Shown here: piece after piece, positions 1-9,332 of the stretch
Layout: each line of letters begins with the position of its first letter
Numbering within the stretch: the first letter of the stretch is position 1
From: G963665545 sp963665545
GTDB lineage: Bacteria > Pseudomonadota > Gammaproteobacteria > Xanthomonadales > SZUA-36
DNA: 64,000 nucleotides
Reading direction: 5' to 3'
NCBI GenBank assembly: GCA_963665545.2
Contig: CAXXKZ010000016.1
Span: forward strand, 1-64,000
Notes under the pieces: model-generated
What the model was told of the DNA's origin: nothing
The model's input: the letters and a program-made list of their open reading frames with translations, nothing else
Database searches by the model: none
Made by a program: the position numbers and the translations under genes

Positions 1-255
1 ACGGGGTGTCAGCTCCGGTTGATCCAGGGCAACCTCAACCACCAGCTCTCGTACCGAGTCAGGTATTCGATTCCAGTGCTGGCGTGCTGCCCGGTTGTGG
101 TTCTGTAGACCTTCAGGGCCATCACGCTCATACACCCGGTACCAGCGGTAGAAACTGCTGCGACTGACGTTTATCTCAACCAGGGTGCGGCGGATGGATA
201 ACTCGGAATCTTCCACCAAGCGGATAATGGCCAGTTTTTCTGACGCGCTGTACAT
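1..255 (-). pseudogene. IS3-family transposase OrfB, N-terminal part, running off the left edge
   Basis: The reverse strand reads from an ATG at 255 and stays open to base 1, giving 85 residues beginning MYSASEKLAIIRLVEDSEL. This is the helix-turn-helix start typical of IS3-type OrfB proteins, with a conserved SxxSFYRWYRVYERDGPEGL segment. The catalytic DDE domain would lie to the left, outside the window. The ATG overlaps the stop of an upstream OrfA frame (TGATG at 252-256), the usual OrfA/OrfB arrangement. Whether the element is intact beyond the edge cannot be told; its 5' side is truncated, so it is treated as a remnant. Confidence 0.7.
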
Positions 256-345
256 CAGCTGTCGTCCAATATCACACCCTGCCCAGTCAGACTTTTTTTA
301 AGCCAGTCATTACGCAGATACAGCTCAGCGACCGCTTGCTTGAGA
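254..345 (-). pseudogene. IS3-family OrfA, C-terminal remnant
   Basis: About 30 codons upstream of OrfB read LKQAVAELYLRNDWLKKSL followed by a short tail and TGA at 254-256. LYLRNDWLKK is a recognisable OrfA C-terminus. A run of seven A residues in the transcribed strand (293-299) sits where IS3 elements often slip. Upstream of about 345 the sequence changes into an unrelated secreted-protein gene, so the 5' part of OrfA is missing. The exact junction cannot be fixed from one copy. Confidence 0.6.
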
Positions 346-519
346 GCCACCTGCATTGTTGGTAAAAGTGACGCTGATGTTCTGATTCAACGTCGTATCA
401 CCGGTATTTGCCGATGCGCTGCCGACGACGACGTTTGGCGTTTGAGCCAATGCGACGCTTGACCAACCGATCAGCAATACACCGAACGCGACTAAGATAG
501 ACTTATTTTTGTTCAGCAT
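325..519 (-). pseudogene. Truncated exported protein (signal peptide plus start of a cohesin-like domain)
   Basis: Sixty-four codons start at 519 with MLNKNKSILVAFGVLLIGW, a clear signal peptide ending in a VALA-Q cleavage site. The mature start (TPNVVVGSASANTGD) resembles the first strand of cohesin-like or other Ig-like secreted domains. The frame then enters the IS3 remnant and stops. The gene has therefore lost nearly all of its body. Its 5' flank is cut 16 bases upstream by the end of an IS256 copy. The full-length function is unknown. Confidence 0.55.
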
Positions 520-535
520 TTAAATGCCCTCGAAC

Positions 536-1917
536 GAGTTATGATCGAATCTGGTGTTTGAGCAGTTGAAAAAAAGCGGCGTATCTGGTTGATTTGTTGT
601 TACCAAACTTCAAAGCAACCAAAGGAGATACGCCACTATGAACAAGAATAATGTTATTGAACTGGAACGTCGAGCAATCAGTGCCGATCCGTTGACCGAA
701 TTGCTCAAAGAAGGCGCCCGGAAGCTGCTCGCCGAAGCGGTGGAAAGTGAAGTCCAGGAGCTGCTGGCCAAGTATCAGGATTGGCGTACCGAATCAGGTC
801 ATGCCGGTGTGGTGCGCAACGGTTACCTGCCAGAACGTGAGTTGCAGACCGGCCTGGGACCGATCCGGGTGAGAATTCCCAAGGTGCGCTCGAAGACCGG
901 TGAAGCAGTGAGTTTTCAGTCGGTGCTGGTGCCGCCATATGTGCGCAAGACAGCGACTTTCGAGGCAGCCATTCCGTGGTTGTACCTCAAAGGGGTATCC
1001 AGCGGTGAGATGGCTGAGGCGTTGCGGGTACTGGTGGGCCCGCAGGCACAGGGTCTGTCGGCCAGCACGGTATCCCGCCTGAAACAGGTATGGGCGGAGG
1101 AATATCGAGCGTGGAGCCAGCGTCGCCTGGGACAGGACCGGTGGGTGTATGTCTGGGCTGATGGTGTCTACAGTGGGCTGCGGGCGGAGGATGCCAAGCT
1201 CTGCGCGCTGGTGATCATTGGTGTCAATGAACGCGGCGAAAAACATTTTCTGGCGATTGAGGACGGGGTGCGGGAATCGACTCAGAGTTGGCGTGAGGTG
1301 TTGCTGAATCTGAAGTCGCGCGGCATGAGCGCCCCACAACTGGCGATTGGTGATGGTGCGATGGGTTTTGGGCGGCGCTGGATGAAATCTTTCCGGCCAG
1401 CCGCCAGCAACGCTGCTGGATGCACAAGACCATGAATGTACTGAATTGTTTGCCGAAATCCGCACAACCCAAAGCCAAGCAGGCCTGCACGCCATCTGGC
1501 AGGCGGAAACCAAGGATGATGCAAACAAGGCGTTTGATTTGTTTATTGAGATCTTTGAGGCGAAATACCCGAAAGCGACGAGCTGTTTGCTCAAGGATCG
1601 GGATGAACTGTTGGCATTTTATGATTTTCCGGCCCAACACTGGCAGAGCATCCGGACCAGCAACCCGATTGAATCCACCTTTGCCACCATCCGCCACCGG
1701 ACCAAAAGATCCAAAGGTTGTCTGACGCGCAATGGCATGTTGCATATGATGTTCAAATTGAGCCAGTGTGCGGAAAAGAAATTGGCGCGGCTACGCGGCT
1801 TTGATTACTGGCCAAGGTGATTACGGGGGTGAAATTCAAAGATGGGATCGAGGTAAAAGAGATTGATCAGGTCGCCGCTTGAATCAAATGGCTAAACACC
1901 AGATTTGACAATAGCTC
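536..1917 (+). mobile_element. IS256-family element, copy 1 (damaged, no target duplication)
   Basis: The ends are imperfect inverted repeats: GAGTTATGATCGAATCTGG at 536 and the complement of GAGCTATTGTCAAATCTGG ending at 1917. The interior matches the other two copies almost base for base. The flanking 9-mers differ (527-535 versus 1918-1926), so no target-site duplication survives. Copies 2 and 3 both keep a perfect 9-bp duplication, so this copy most likely marks a recombination or deletion junction between two insertions. Confidence 0.85.
638..1882 (+). pseudogene. IS256-family transposase, frameshifted
   Basis: The sequence aligns with the intact 415-residue transposase at 9368-10615. 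The first about 247 residues are in frame. A missing T in the TTTTT run near 1368, and a missing C near 1480 (AGGCCTGC instead of AGGCCCTGC), throw the frame. Further small changes occur near 1785-1812. The DDE-type residues fall on different frames (ADGVY and GDGAMGF on one, NPIES on another), so no active enzyme is expected. Single-base homopolymer changes leave sequencing error as an alternative. Confidence 0.8.
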
Positions 1918-2465
1918 GGGTGTGTCAGGCGGATCTTTAAAAATGTGGCACGATTACTTCTATAAGTCAACAATTTACGGGATTGATATCAGAAAGATTG
2001 AGAGCCTGGATAACGACCGAATAGTTTCCTATGTAGCTGACCAGAGTTCTCAAACAGAGATCGAGGAATTCGTCAAGAAAATCGGGAGCATTTGAGTTTG
2101 ATGTAATCATTGATGATGGCAGCCATCGTCCTGATGATCAACAGCTTACTATTAGTTGTTTGTTTCCCGAACTGAAAACCGGTGGAATATATGTGATTGA
2201 AGATTTGCTGGCAAATGGGTGCGCGGATTCAATGACTGGGGCGATGTCGAGTGACAAGGCGCTTAATACCAGGGAAGTTTTTAAGCATTTTAAGAAACAT
2301 GGAGAATTTCCGGAGCCTAACAATCTTCAACGTACTGAGTATCTCAAGAACCATATTTAGTACATTAATTTCCACGCTCCCAGACTTGCGCTGAATTACA
2401 AACTTCAGTTTAGGGTCAGATGGCCAATAAGGAGAATTGTGCATTACAGACCAGGTTCGGAAAAT
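1918..2465 (+). pseudogene. SAM-dependent methyltransferase remnant (O-methyltransferase-like)
   Basis: Translation gives GGSLKMWHDYF, YGIDI, a VADQSS segment, then after a frame change FDVIIDDGSHRPDDQQ and ELKTGGIYVIEDL. These are hallmarks of a class I methyltransferase of the macrolide/rhamnose O-methyltransferase type. The N-terminus is removed by IS256 copy 1. One extra G near 2083 causes a frameshift, an in-frame TAG lies at 2358-2360, and IS256 copy 2 is inserted at 2465. If that IS is removed, the frame continues from 3862 with ICVIKKI and stops at 3883-3885. It probably once belonged to the sugar-modification set of the exopolysaccharide locus. Confidence 0.75.
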
Positions 2466-3852
2466 GAGCTATTGTCAAATCTGGTGTTTAGCCATTTGAT
2501 TCAAGCGGCGACCTGATCAATCTCTTTTACCTCGATCCCATCTTTGAATTTCACCCCCGTAATCACCTTGGCCAGGTAATCAAAGCCGCGTAGCCGGCGC
2601 CATTTCTTTTCCGCACACTGGCTCAATTTGAACATCATATGCAACATGCCATTGCGCGTCAGACAACCTTTGGATCTTTTGGTCCGGTGGCGGATGGTGG
2701 CAAAGGTGGATTCAATCGGGTTGCTGGTCCGGATGCTCTGCCAGTGTTGGGCCGGAAAATCATAAAATGCCAACAGTTCATCCCGATCCTTGAGCAAACA
2801 GCTCGTCGCTTTCGGGTATTTCGCCTCAAAGATCTCAATAAACAAATCAAACGCCTTGTTTGCATCATCCTTGGTTTCCGCCTGCCAGATGGCGTGCAGG
2901 GCCTGCTTGGCTTTGGGTTGTGCGGATTTCGGCAAACAATTCAGTACATTCATGGTCTTGTGCATCCAGCAGCGTTGCTGGCGGCTGGCCGGAAAGATTT
3001 CATCCAGCGCCGCCCAAAAACCCATCGCACCATCACCAATCGCCAGTTGTGGGGCGCTCATGCCGCGCGACTTCAGATTCAGCAACACCTCACGCCAACT
3101 CTGAGGTCGATTCCCGCACCCCGTCCTCAATCGCCAGAAAATGTTTTTCGCCGCGTTCATTGACACCAATGATCACCAGCGCGCAGAGCTTGGCATCCTC
3201 CGCCCCGCAGCCCACTGTAGACACCATCAGCCCAGACATACACCCACCGGTCCTGTCCCAGGCGACGCTGGCTCCACGCTCGATATTCCTCCGCCCATAC
3301 CTGTTTCAGGCGGGATACCGTGCTGGCCGACAGACCCTGTGCCTGCGGGCCCACCAGTACCCGCAACGCCTCAGCCATCTCACCGCTGGATACCCCTTTG
3401 AGGTACAACCACGGAATGGCTGCCTCGAAAGTCGCTGTCTTGCGCACATATGGCGGCACCAGCACCGACTGAAAACTCACTGCTTCACCGGTCTTCGAGC
3501 GCACCTTGGGAATTCTCACCCGGATCGGTCCCAGGCCGGTCTGCAACTCACGTTCTGGCAGGTAACCGTTGCGCACCACACCGGCATGACCTGATTCGGT
3601 ACGCCAATCCTGATACTTGGCCAGCAGCTCCTGGACTTCACTTTCCACCGCTTCGGCGAGCAGCTTCCGGGCGCCTTCTTTGAGCAATTCGGTCAACGGA
3701 TCGGCACTGATTGCTCGACGTTCCAGTTCAATAACATTATTCTTGTTCATAGTGGCGTATCTCCTTTGGTTGCTTTGAAGTTTGGTAACAACAAATCAAC
3801 CAGATACGCCGCTTTTTTTCAACTGCTCAAACACCAGATTCGATCATAACTC
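2466..3852 (-). mobile_element. IS256-family element, copy 2, with 9-bp target duplication
   Basis: The element runs from GAGCTATTGTC at 2466 to GATCATAACTC ending at 3852. It is flanked by the perfect direct repeat TCGGAAAAT at 2457-2465 and 3853-3861. The insertion lies inside the methyltransferase remnant, whose frame resumes on the far side. It is inverted relative to copy 1 and in the same orientation as copy 3. Confidence 0.92.
2501..3750 (-). pseudogene. IS256-family transposase, frameshifted
   Basis: The N-terminal 190 or so residues (from 3750) and the C-terminal 220 (to 2501) match the intact copy but lie in different frames. Compared with 9368-10615 there is an extra C in the CCGCCCCGC run near 3209 and an extra G near 3102 (TGAGGTCG instead of TGAGTCG). 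The terminal repeats and target duplication are intact, so the element could still be moved in trans by the intact copy. Confidence 0.82.
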
Positions 3853-3861
3853 TCGGAAAAT

Positions 3862-3885
3862 ATCTGTGTGATCAAGAAGATTTAG
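3862..3885 (+). pseudogene. 3' end of the methyltransferase remnant, beyond the IS insertion
   Basis: Immediately after the second TCGGAAAAT duplication the frame of the interrupted methyltransferase continues as ICVIKKI and ends at TAG (3883-3885). Codon phase matches exactly across the duplication, which confirms that the IS landed in this gene. Confidence 0.6.
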
Positions 3886-3929
3886 CGCCATGCCAATATC
3901 CTAGTCTGAAAATATGTCAATTTGAGTTG

Positions 3930-5066
3930 ATGTCGAAACGCCAAATTACTAGATGGATTGGAGGTCATTGTGAAAGTGCCTATTCAAAAATCATCCTTTC
4001 GCGTCTGGTTTTACAGTTTATAAACCCGCCCATTTTTTCCCGTAATGTTGAACTGATCGGTCATCGAGACGTATGCAGGTGCCGTGTGAATGAATCTCTA
4101 CCTGAGATTTCAATCGAGAACGACTGCGTTGTATCAAACACCAGTAACGCTGTGTACTCCATGAAAGGGCAAGCTATTGAAAGTTCTTTACTGGTCAGGG
4201 GGCAATTAGGCAGAAAAATAAACGCTCGCGCCCATAATGATCTGTGTTTAGAAGGAAAGCCAAAAGTAATTAACAAAGCAATTTATGGCGGCGTTCTATT
4301 TGCAAATCATCATGGTCACTTAATCACTGAGTCAACAGCAAGACTTTGGCCAATGATGGTTCATCACAGTACGTTCGAGATTCCTGACATTCCCATTTTG
4401 TTTCGAATTGCAGGTCGGGGCAAATTGCCAACCAAGAAATTGGCAGGTAACGCCAAGCATCTCCTTGAGGTTATTGGTATTTGGGAACGAGTTCATATAG
4501 TCGAAGAACCTACGCTCGTAAAGGAACTAATAATCCCTCATGCAGCAAATAGCAATGCTCAAGGCGTACATTTAATTTTTGGTGAGCTACTAAAATGGGT
4601 AGGAAAACAGCTTCTTCAACAGTGTGAAATCAAATCCACATACTGGCATCAAAAGCGCGTTTATCTTTCTCGCTCTAATTTGTCAAGCAAACTGAGAAAA
4701 CTTGGTAACGAGAAGAAATTGGAAAGAATTTTGAAGGAAAACGGTTTTAATATTGTGCATCCCCAAGAGTTGAGTTTGAAAGAGCAGGTAAACATGTTTT
4801 CACAAGCTCGGGAAATCGTAGGTCCTCTCGGCTCAGCATTTCATACGATGCTATTTTCGCAGAATAATAAAATGAACCTGAAATATCTTGTTCACGATAG
4901 TCCATTATTGAAATTCTCAAGCTCAAGGACGTACCAGATTTTTGACGAACTTTGTAATGCTGATTCAGCATACATTGGATGCCTGGACCGGCACCCACTC
5001 GGTTTGACAAAAAGCCAACAATTTGTCATTGATTTGGACAGGGCTGCGAGAGGCATTTTGGGTTGA
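3930..5066 (+). CDS. Glycosyltransferase family 61 protein (DUF563-like)
   Basis: This cytosolic enzyme of about 378 residues is expected to transfer sugars during capsule or exopolysaccharide assembly. The family signature is visible: GVLFANHHGHLITESTAR in the N-terminal half, and near the C-terminus a NIVHPQELSLKEQVNMFSQA segment followed by GPLGSAFHTMLF. The ATG at 3930 is preferred over the adjoining TTG at 3927. The gene is A/T-rich compared with the genes that follow (many AAA, ATT and TTT codons), which fits recent acquisition. It is the first intact gene after IS256 copy 2, and a GT2 gene begins 45 bases downstream. Donor and acceptor sugars cannot be deduced. Confidence 0.8.
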   Translation: MSKRQITRWIGGHCESAYSKIILSRLVLQFINPPIFSRNVELIGHRDVCRCRVNESLPEISIENDCVVSNTSNAVYSMKGQAIESSLLVRGQLGRKINARAHNDLCLEGKPKVINKAIYGGVLFANHHGHLITESTARLWPMMVHHSTFEIPDIPILFRIAGRGKLPTKKLAGNAKHLLEVIGIWERVHIVEEPTLVKELIIPHAANSNAQGVHLIFGELLKWVGKQLLQQCEIKSTYWHQKRVYLSRSNLSSKLRKLGNEKKLERILKENGFNIVHPQELSLKEQVNMFSQAREIVGPLGSAFHTMLFSQNNKMNLKYLVHDSPLLKFSSSRTYQIFDELCNADSAYIGCLDRHPLGLTKSQQFVIDLDRAARGILG

Positions 5067-5111
5067 TGGGTTTGACGAGAATACAAGGCCCAATTGGCAT
5101 GGCAATCGGGA

Positions 5112-5957
5112 ATGAGTGAAACTAGAAAGCCCTCCGTCAGCGTGGTCACAATCTGCAAGAATGAGGAACAGGATCTTCCAGACTTCATTGGTCATCTGCT
5201 TTCGTGGGTCGATGAAATAGTTGTCGTTGACGATGGCTCCACGGATGCATCTTGTCAGATTATTCGAGACGCAGGTCCAAAGGTGAGACTGGTGGAATAC
5301 CCAATGGACCCCGTAACGGGGTTCGCCGGGCTGAGGAATCGTGGCATCGAGGAAGCCAGGTCGAATTGGTTGCTGCACACGGATGTGAATGAGCGCATTC
5401 CCGCGGCACTGGCCCGGGAGATCCAGACGGCTATTCAAAATGACCAATACCGGGCTTTTCGTTATCGGCGCCTGAATTTTTTCCTCCATCGCCCCATGAA
5501 GGGGGGCGGCTTCCAGGATTGGAACAAGCCACAATTGGCCCGAACCGGTTTTCACCATTTCGAAAACGTGGTGCACGAAAATTGCATCATCGATGGGGGT
5601 GAGGAATACATCGGTCAACTCGACGAAGTGATCTGGCATTTGAACGACGACTCTTACAAAGAGCGGATGTACAAGAGTGTTGTGTACTGCCAGGAGCAGG
5701 CGCGGCGCCTGCACAAGCGCGGGTTCAAAATGCGCTGGTGGCATCTCTTGTTGCTGCCTTTGCTGGAGTTTCTGCGAAAAATGTTCAAACGCCATGGCTA
5801 TCGTGACGGCACACCTGGCCTGATGTTTGCGCTGCACGCCTCCACCGCGATGTTCAAGGCCTGCGCGCTGATTTGGGATGAGCAAAATCGCATTCCGCGC
5901 TCTCGAATCGAGGAAGAGCTAAGAAATTCGTATCAGCCAGCGAAGCGAAATGGGTGA
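5112..5957 (+). CDS. Glycosyltransferase family 2
   Basis: The N-terminus reads VSVVTICKNEEQDLPDFI and DEIVVVDDGSTD. This is the GT-A fold start with the DDGS nucleotide-sugar binding motif, typical of WaaE/KdtX-like lipopolysaccharide or EPS transferases. A later LHTDVNERI segment fits the metal-binding DxD region, and the HFENVVHENCII segment is also usual in this subfamily. The ATG at 5112 is chosen because the homologous fold begins right after it; a TTG at 5094 is in frame. The stop overlaps the next gene by 8 bases, indicating translational coupling. Confidence 0.85.
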   Translation: MSETRKPSVSVVTICKNEEQDLPDFIGHLLSWVDEIVVVDDGSTDASCQIIRDAGPKVRLVEYPMDPVTGFAGLRNRGIEEARSNWLLHTDVNERIPAALAREIQTAIQNDQYRAFRYRRLNFFLHRPMKGGGFQDWNKPQLARTGFHHFENVVHENCIIDGGEEYIGQLDEVIWHLNDDSYKERMYKSVVYCQEQARRLHKRGFKMRWWHLLLLPLLEFLRKMFKRHGYRDGTPGLMFALHASTAMFKACALIWDEQNRIPRSRIEEELRNSYQPAKRNG

Positions 5958-6927
5958 GCATTCGGCCGTTTCTGTTGTCGTCCCGGTCTTCAACCGTGCC
6001 AGCCTGATTGAAAGCACGATGAACAGCGTGCTGGCGCAGACACATCGGCCACTCGAGCTTGTGGTTGTTGATGATGGTTCGACTGATGACACGGTAAAGG
6101 TTGTGCAGGATTGGTCCGCCTCTAACAGTAGTGATGCATTGACGGTCCGATGTGTTCAGCAGGAAAATCTGGGTGCCAATACGGCTCGAAATCGGGGTGT
6201 GACTGAATCAACAGCTTCGTTTATTGCGTTTTTGGACAGTGACGACAGTTGGCTACCGGAGAAGACCCAAAAGCAGTTGGCAGAACTCGAGGCCGATGAA
6301 CAAATCGGCGGCGTTTACTGTGGATTGCAAACGGTGGACCTCGACACGTCTAGTGTGCACCCTGTAACACCAAGGAATTACTCAACAGGAGATCTTCTGA
6401 AACAAATGTTGATTCAGGACGTCACCAATCCAACATCCTGCTGGATGGTGCGGAAAAGCTGCTTTGACGATGTCGGGATGTTCGACGAATCGTTGCTGGC
6501 CCGCCAGGACTGGGACCTGTGGATACGGCTCTCGTCAAACTACCTGATCGCCTGTGTGCCGGAAGTGCTCGTCCAAATGGGCGAACATTCTGGCGCCCGG
6601 GTGCGTTCAGACCCAAATCGAGAAATCAGTGCCCACAAAACCATATTCAGGAAATACGCGCACCTCAGGTCTCGTTGTCCGTTTTGGGTCAGCCTTGCGG
6701 CGCGCTCAGCCATGTATAGGCGGCGGGGTAGAGTATGCCTCCACAGAAAGGGTGCGCGGCTGAAGGCGGCAGGTTACCAGTTGCTGGCCATTGGCATATG
6801 GCCGCCGAATTTTGACTCCTATGCTGCCTTGGCGGGGACGCTGCTTCCTCATGCCATGCGGCGCAGGGTGCATGTGGGTTGGAATATGGTATTCGGGAAG
6901 ACACGGCTGGGAATTCGTTCACATTGA
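5950..6927 (+). CDS. Glycosyltransferase family 2
   Basis: A 325-residue GT-A enzyme. VSVVVPVFNRASLIESTMNS, LELVVVDDGSTDDT and ENLGANTARNRGV, then FIAFLDSDDSW (DxD), are classic GT2 motifs. ARQDWDLWIRLS matches the general-base ED/QDW region. The C-terminal ~100 residues are basic and partly amphipathic, perhaps for membrane association. It overlaps the previous gene by 8 bases, and galE follows after 46 bases, so the three are probably one transcript that builds a repeat unit. The sugar specificity is unknown. Confidence 0.87.
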   Translation: MGEHSAVSVVVPVFNRASLIESTMNSVLAQTHRPLELVVVDDGSTDDTVKVVQDWSASNSSDALTVRCVQQENLGANTARNRGVTESTASFIAFLDSDDSWLPEKTQKQLAELEADEQIGGVYCGLQTVDLDTSSVHPVTPRNYSTGDLLKQMLIQDVTNPTSCWMVRKSCFDDVGMFDESLLARQDWDLWIRLSSNYLIACVPEVLVQMGEHSGARVRSDPNREISAHKTIFRKYAHLRSRCPFWVSLAARSAMYRRRGRVCLHRKGARLKAAGYQLLAIGIWPPNFDSYAALAGTLLPHAMRRRVHVGWNMVFGKTRLGIRSH

Positions 6928-6973
6928 TGTCATTTGAAGCCATATTTCCTCAGTTACAGGGAAAATATTTCCG

Positions 6974-7990
6974 ATGAACGGTCAGATTCTTGTGACAGGC
7001 GGTGCCGGTTATATCGGCTCACACACCTGTGTGGCGCTATTGCAGGCGGGTTTTGACGTCATCGTGCTCGATAACCTCAGTAATTCCAAGCCAGAGGCGA
7101 TCCGTCGTGTGCAGCACATTACGGAAAAAAACTTGCGGCTTATCCGGGGCGATCTGCGTAATCGTGACAGCGTGTTTGATGTTTTTACCGCTCACAATAT
7201 TCAGGGCGTCATTCACTTTGCCGGACTCAAAGCGGTCGGGGAATCAACTGAAAAACCGCTCGATTACTACCAAAACAACGTTGCCGGAACGGCCAATCTG
7301 CTCGAGGCGATGGCGCACAATGGCGTAAAGAGCGTCGTCTTCAGTTCATCGTGTACTGTCTACGGCGTGCCGGAAACGCTGCCGGTTCGCGAAGACTCTC
7401 CGTTGTTCGCTGTCAGTCCTTATGGCCAGACCAAATTGACCATTGAACACATGTTGCTCGACCTGTCCAAATCAGACCCGGATTGGCGCATTTCGATATT
7501 GCGCTATTTCAATCCGGTGGGGGCCCATTCGAGTGGAGTAATCGGTGAGGATCCCATGGGCATACCCAATAACCTGATGCCTTACGTTTCACAGGTTGCC
7601 GTGGGGATGCGCGAAGAGCTGTCGGTATTCGGCGGAGACTACCCCACGGCCGACGGAACCTGTGTTCGCGATTACATCCATGTGGTGGATCTGGCCCGCG
7701 GCCATCTGAGCGCGTTGGCCCAGTTGAGCAATCAATCGGGTGTCAGCACGTATAACCTGGGAACCGGAAAGGGACACTCAGTTCTGGAATTGATCGAATG
7801 TTTCGAAAAGACAACAGGGCAAGCTGTCCCATTTCGGATGGTCGAGAGGCGGCCAGGAGACACGCCTGTGGTTTATGCCGACCCTTCGTTAGCTGAGTCT
7901 GAGCTGGGCTGGCGCGCCGAGTTGTCGCTTGCGGACATCTGCGCAGATGCGTGGCGCTGGCAGCGCAATAACCCAGAAGGCTACGCCTGA
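6974..7990 (+). CDS. galE: UDP-glucose 4-epimerase
   Basis: Interconverts UDP-glucose and UDP-galactose through an NAD-bound 4-keto intermediate, supplying UDP-galactose for the neighbouring transferases. The Rossmann GGAGYIGS motif is at residues 8-15. The SDR catalytic set is present (SSSCTVYG, then the active-site SPYGQTK with the YxxxK pair). RYFNPVGAHSSG and the C-terminal RRPGDTPVVYAD segment are GalE signatures. The length of 338 residues is exactly that of the family. The frame is intact, in contrast to many neighbours. Confidence 0.95.
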   Translation: MNGQILVTGGAGYIGSHTCVALLQAGFDVIVLDNLSNSKPEAIRRVQHITEKNLRLIRGDLRNRDSVFDVFTAHNIQGVIHFAGLKAVGESTEKPLDYYQNNVAGTANLLEAMAHNGVKSVVFSSSCTVYGVPETLPVREDSPLFAVSPYGQTKLTIEHMLLDLSKSDPDWRISILRYFNPVGAHSSGVIGEDPMGIPNNLMPYVSQVAVGMREELSVFGGDYPTADGTCVRDYIHVVDLARGHLSALAQLSNQSGVSTYNLGTGKGHSVLELIECFEKTTGQAVPFRMVERRPGDTPVVYADPSLAESELGWRAELSLADICADAWRWQRNNPEGYA

Positions 7991-8050
7991 TCCGATTTCA
8001 CCCCACGTCAGCGCAATGCGGCGTTCAACGTTGTTACGGGCGGGTGGCGC

Positions 8051-9226
8051 CTATTGAGAGCTGGCGGTGACTTCCGGCCCAGGTTCCGGGCTGGGGGGAG
8101 GTTCTGGCGCGGGTGCGTCCGCGCTTGGGGGCACCAGCGGCCCGCTGATCGGGGTTGTCGAACCAAATGGTGCTCCGCCTACAGCCGTTCCCGGACCGCA
8201 CCGTTGCAGGTACTGGTCGTCTTCTATGAAAAATATAACCGTTGGCAGTCGCTTGAAACCCATGGACTGAGCTACACGCACGCGTGCCGGATTGTCGACG
8301 ATCATCGCTGAGGACTCGGCAAAAAAGGTCACAAACAACGGTTTCTGTGAAAAACCGATGCCTTTCAAGTTCGTCTCGATGGCAACACACTTGGCCTCGG
8401 AAATGTCTTCAAGTTCGGGAATATAGTCCACAAAGTGCTTCTCAAATTCCTCGATAGTGACGAGCAAGTGGTAGTCACCCTCTTCCCACATCGGTACTTC
8501 GGCCACCTTAATCTGCCGCTCAAGGAAAGCTTTGGAAACTTCTTCAATACTTACATTATCCCCAAAATAGCTTATGGGGACGACATTGGAGTCCTGGAAG
8601 ATGAAGACGGTCGGGATACCATCGGCGCCCATTTCCTTGCTCAGAGGATCAAGGGTGTATTGGTCAACCACCACCTGGTTTATGCCCACATAGAGGGAAA
8701 TAAGTTGAATTTTGGGGCGCTTACCTGAAAACATGTTCCGGGATGTGTCCGGGTGATACCAATACTGGGGATTGGCAAACTGAATCAGGTCATTAAGCGG
8801 AAATTCCTTATGGAATTCCCCGTCCACCCAGCGCGGGACAGGCTGGATCACTTCAGGAATCTCGAAATACCTTCGGACCACTTCTTTGGCGACATTTTGT
8901 TCTTCTATGTCTTCGAGCTTGTATGTCGCAAACATGCGGGCGCGGGCTGCGTCGGTGGCGCATGGCCAGTCCAGAAAGTGGGGAACGCGCTTGATGCAGG
9001 CAATCCGATCCTTGTCGGCAAACGCCGCCTCACCAGGACCCAGTTCGACCAACTCATTTTCCTTCGAGAGATAGGTCCTTCCCTCGTCCGTCGTTGCATA
9101 CAGCCCGGCGGGCGTCCCTTTTAGCTCGATGCACTCCTGGGTTGACCCAGTTTCCTGGGCAGATACGCTACCGGCAAAAGCAATAGACAGCAGAAATGCG
9201 ATGAAAATTAAAAAACGGATATTCAT
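8051..9226 (-). CDS. Exported protein of unknown function with thioredoxin-like segments and Pro-rich tail
   Basis: From the ATG at 9226 a signal peptide (MNIRFLIFIAFLLSIAFAG) precedes a soluble region of about 330 residues and a final Pro/Glu/Ala-rich tail of about 30. Two stretches, GADGIPTVFIFQDS and GFKRLPTVIFFIEDD, look like the cis-proline strand of thioredoxin folds, but no CxxC pair accompanies them. It may be two degenerate thioredoxin-like domains. An in-frame ATG at 9244 is also possible. It faces galE convergently inside the exopolysaccharide region. I do not recognise the family. Confidence 0.6.
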   Translation of the reverse strand: MNIRFLIFIAFLLSIAFAGSVSAQETGSTQECIELKGTPAGLYATTDEGRTYLSKENELVELGPGEAAFADKDRIACIKRVPHFLDWPCATDAARARMFATYKLEDIEEQNVAKEVVRRYFEIPEVIQPVPRWVDGEFHKEFPLNDLIQFANPQYWYHPDTSRNMFSGKRPKIQLISLYVGINQVVVDQYTLDPLSKEMGADGIPTVFIFQDSNVVPISYFGDNVSIEEVSKAFLERQIKVAEVPMWEEGDYHLLVTIEEFEKHFVDYIPELEDISEAKCVAIETNLKGIGFSQKPLFVTFFAESSAMIVDNPARVRVAQSMGFKRLPTVIFFIEDDQYLQRCGPGTAVGGAPFGSTTPISGPLVPPSADAPAPEPPPSPEPGPEVTASSQ

Positions 9227-9332
9227 TGAACATTGGTTCATCACTGCGAAAAAACCCCTTTGCAGATTTCACCATATTTTCCTTGCAATGTGCATCAAAA
9301 TAAAGATCATCCTGAATGTATTATCATACAGC

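Noticed and set aside
638..3750. Open frames antisense to the IS256 transposases (up to about 317 residues)
   Set aside because: They occur identically in all three copies as shadows of the real gene and lack any recognisable domain.
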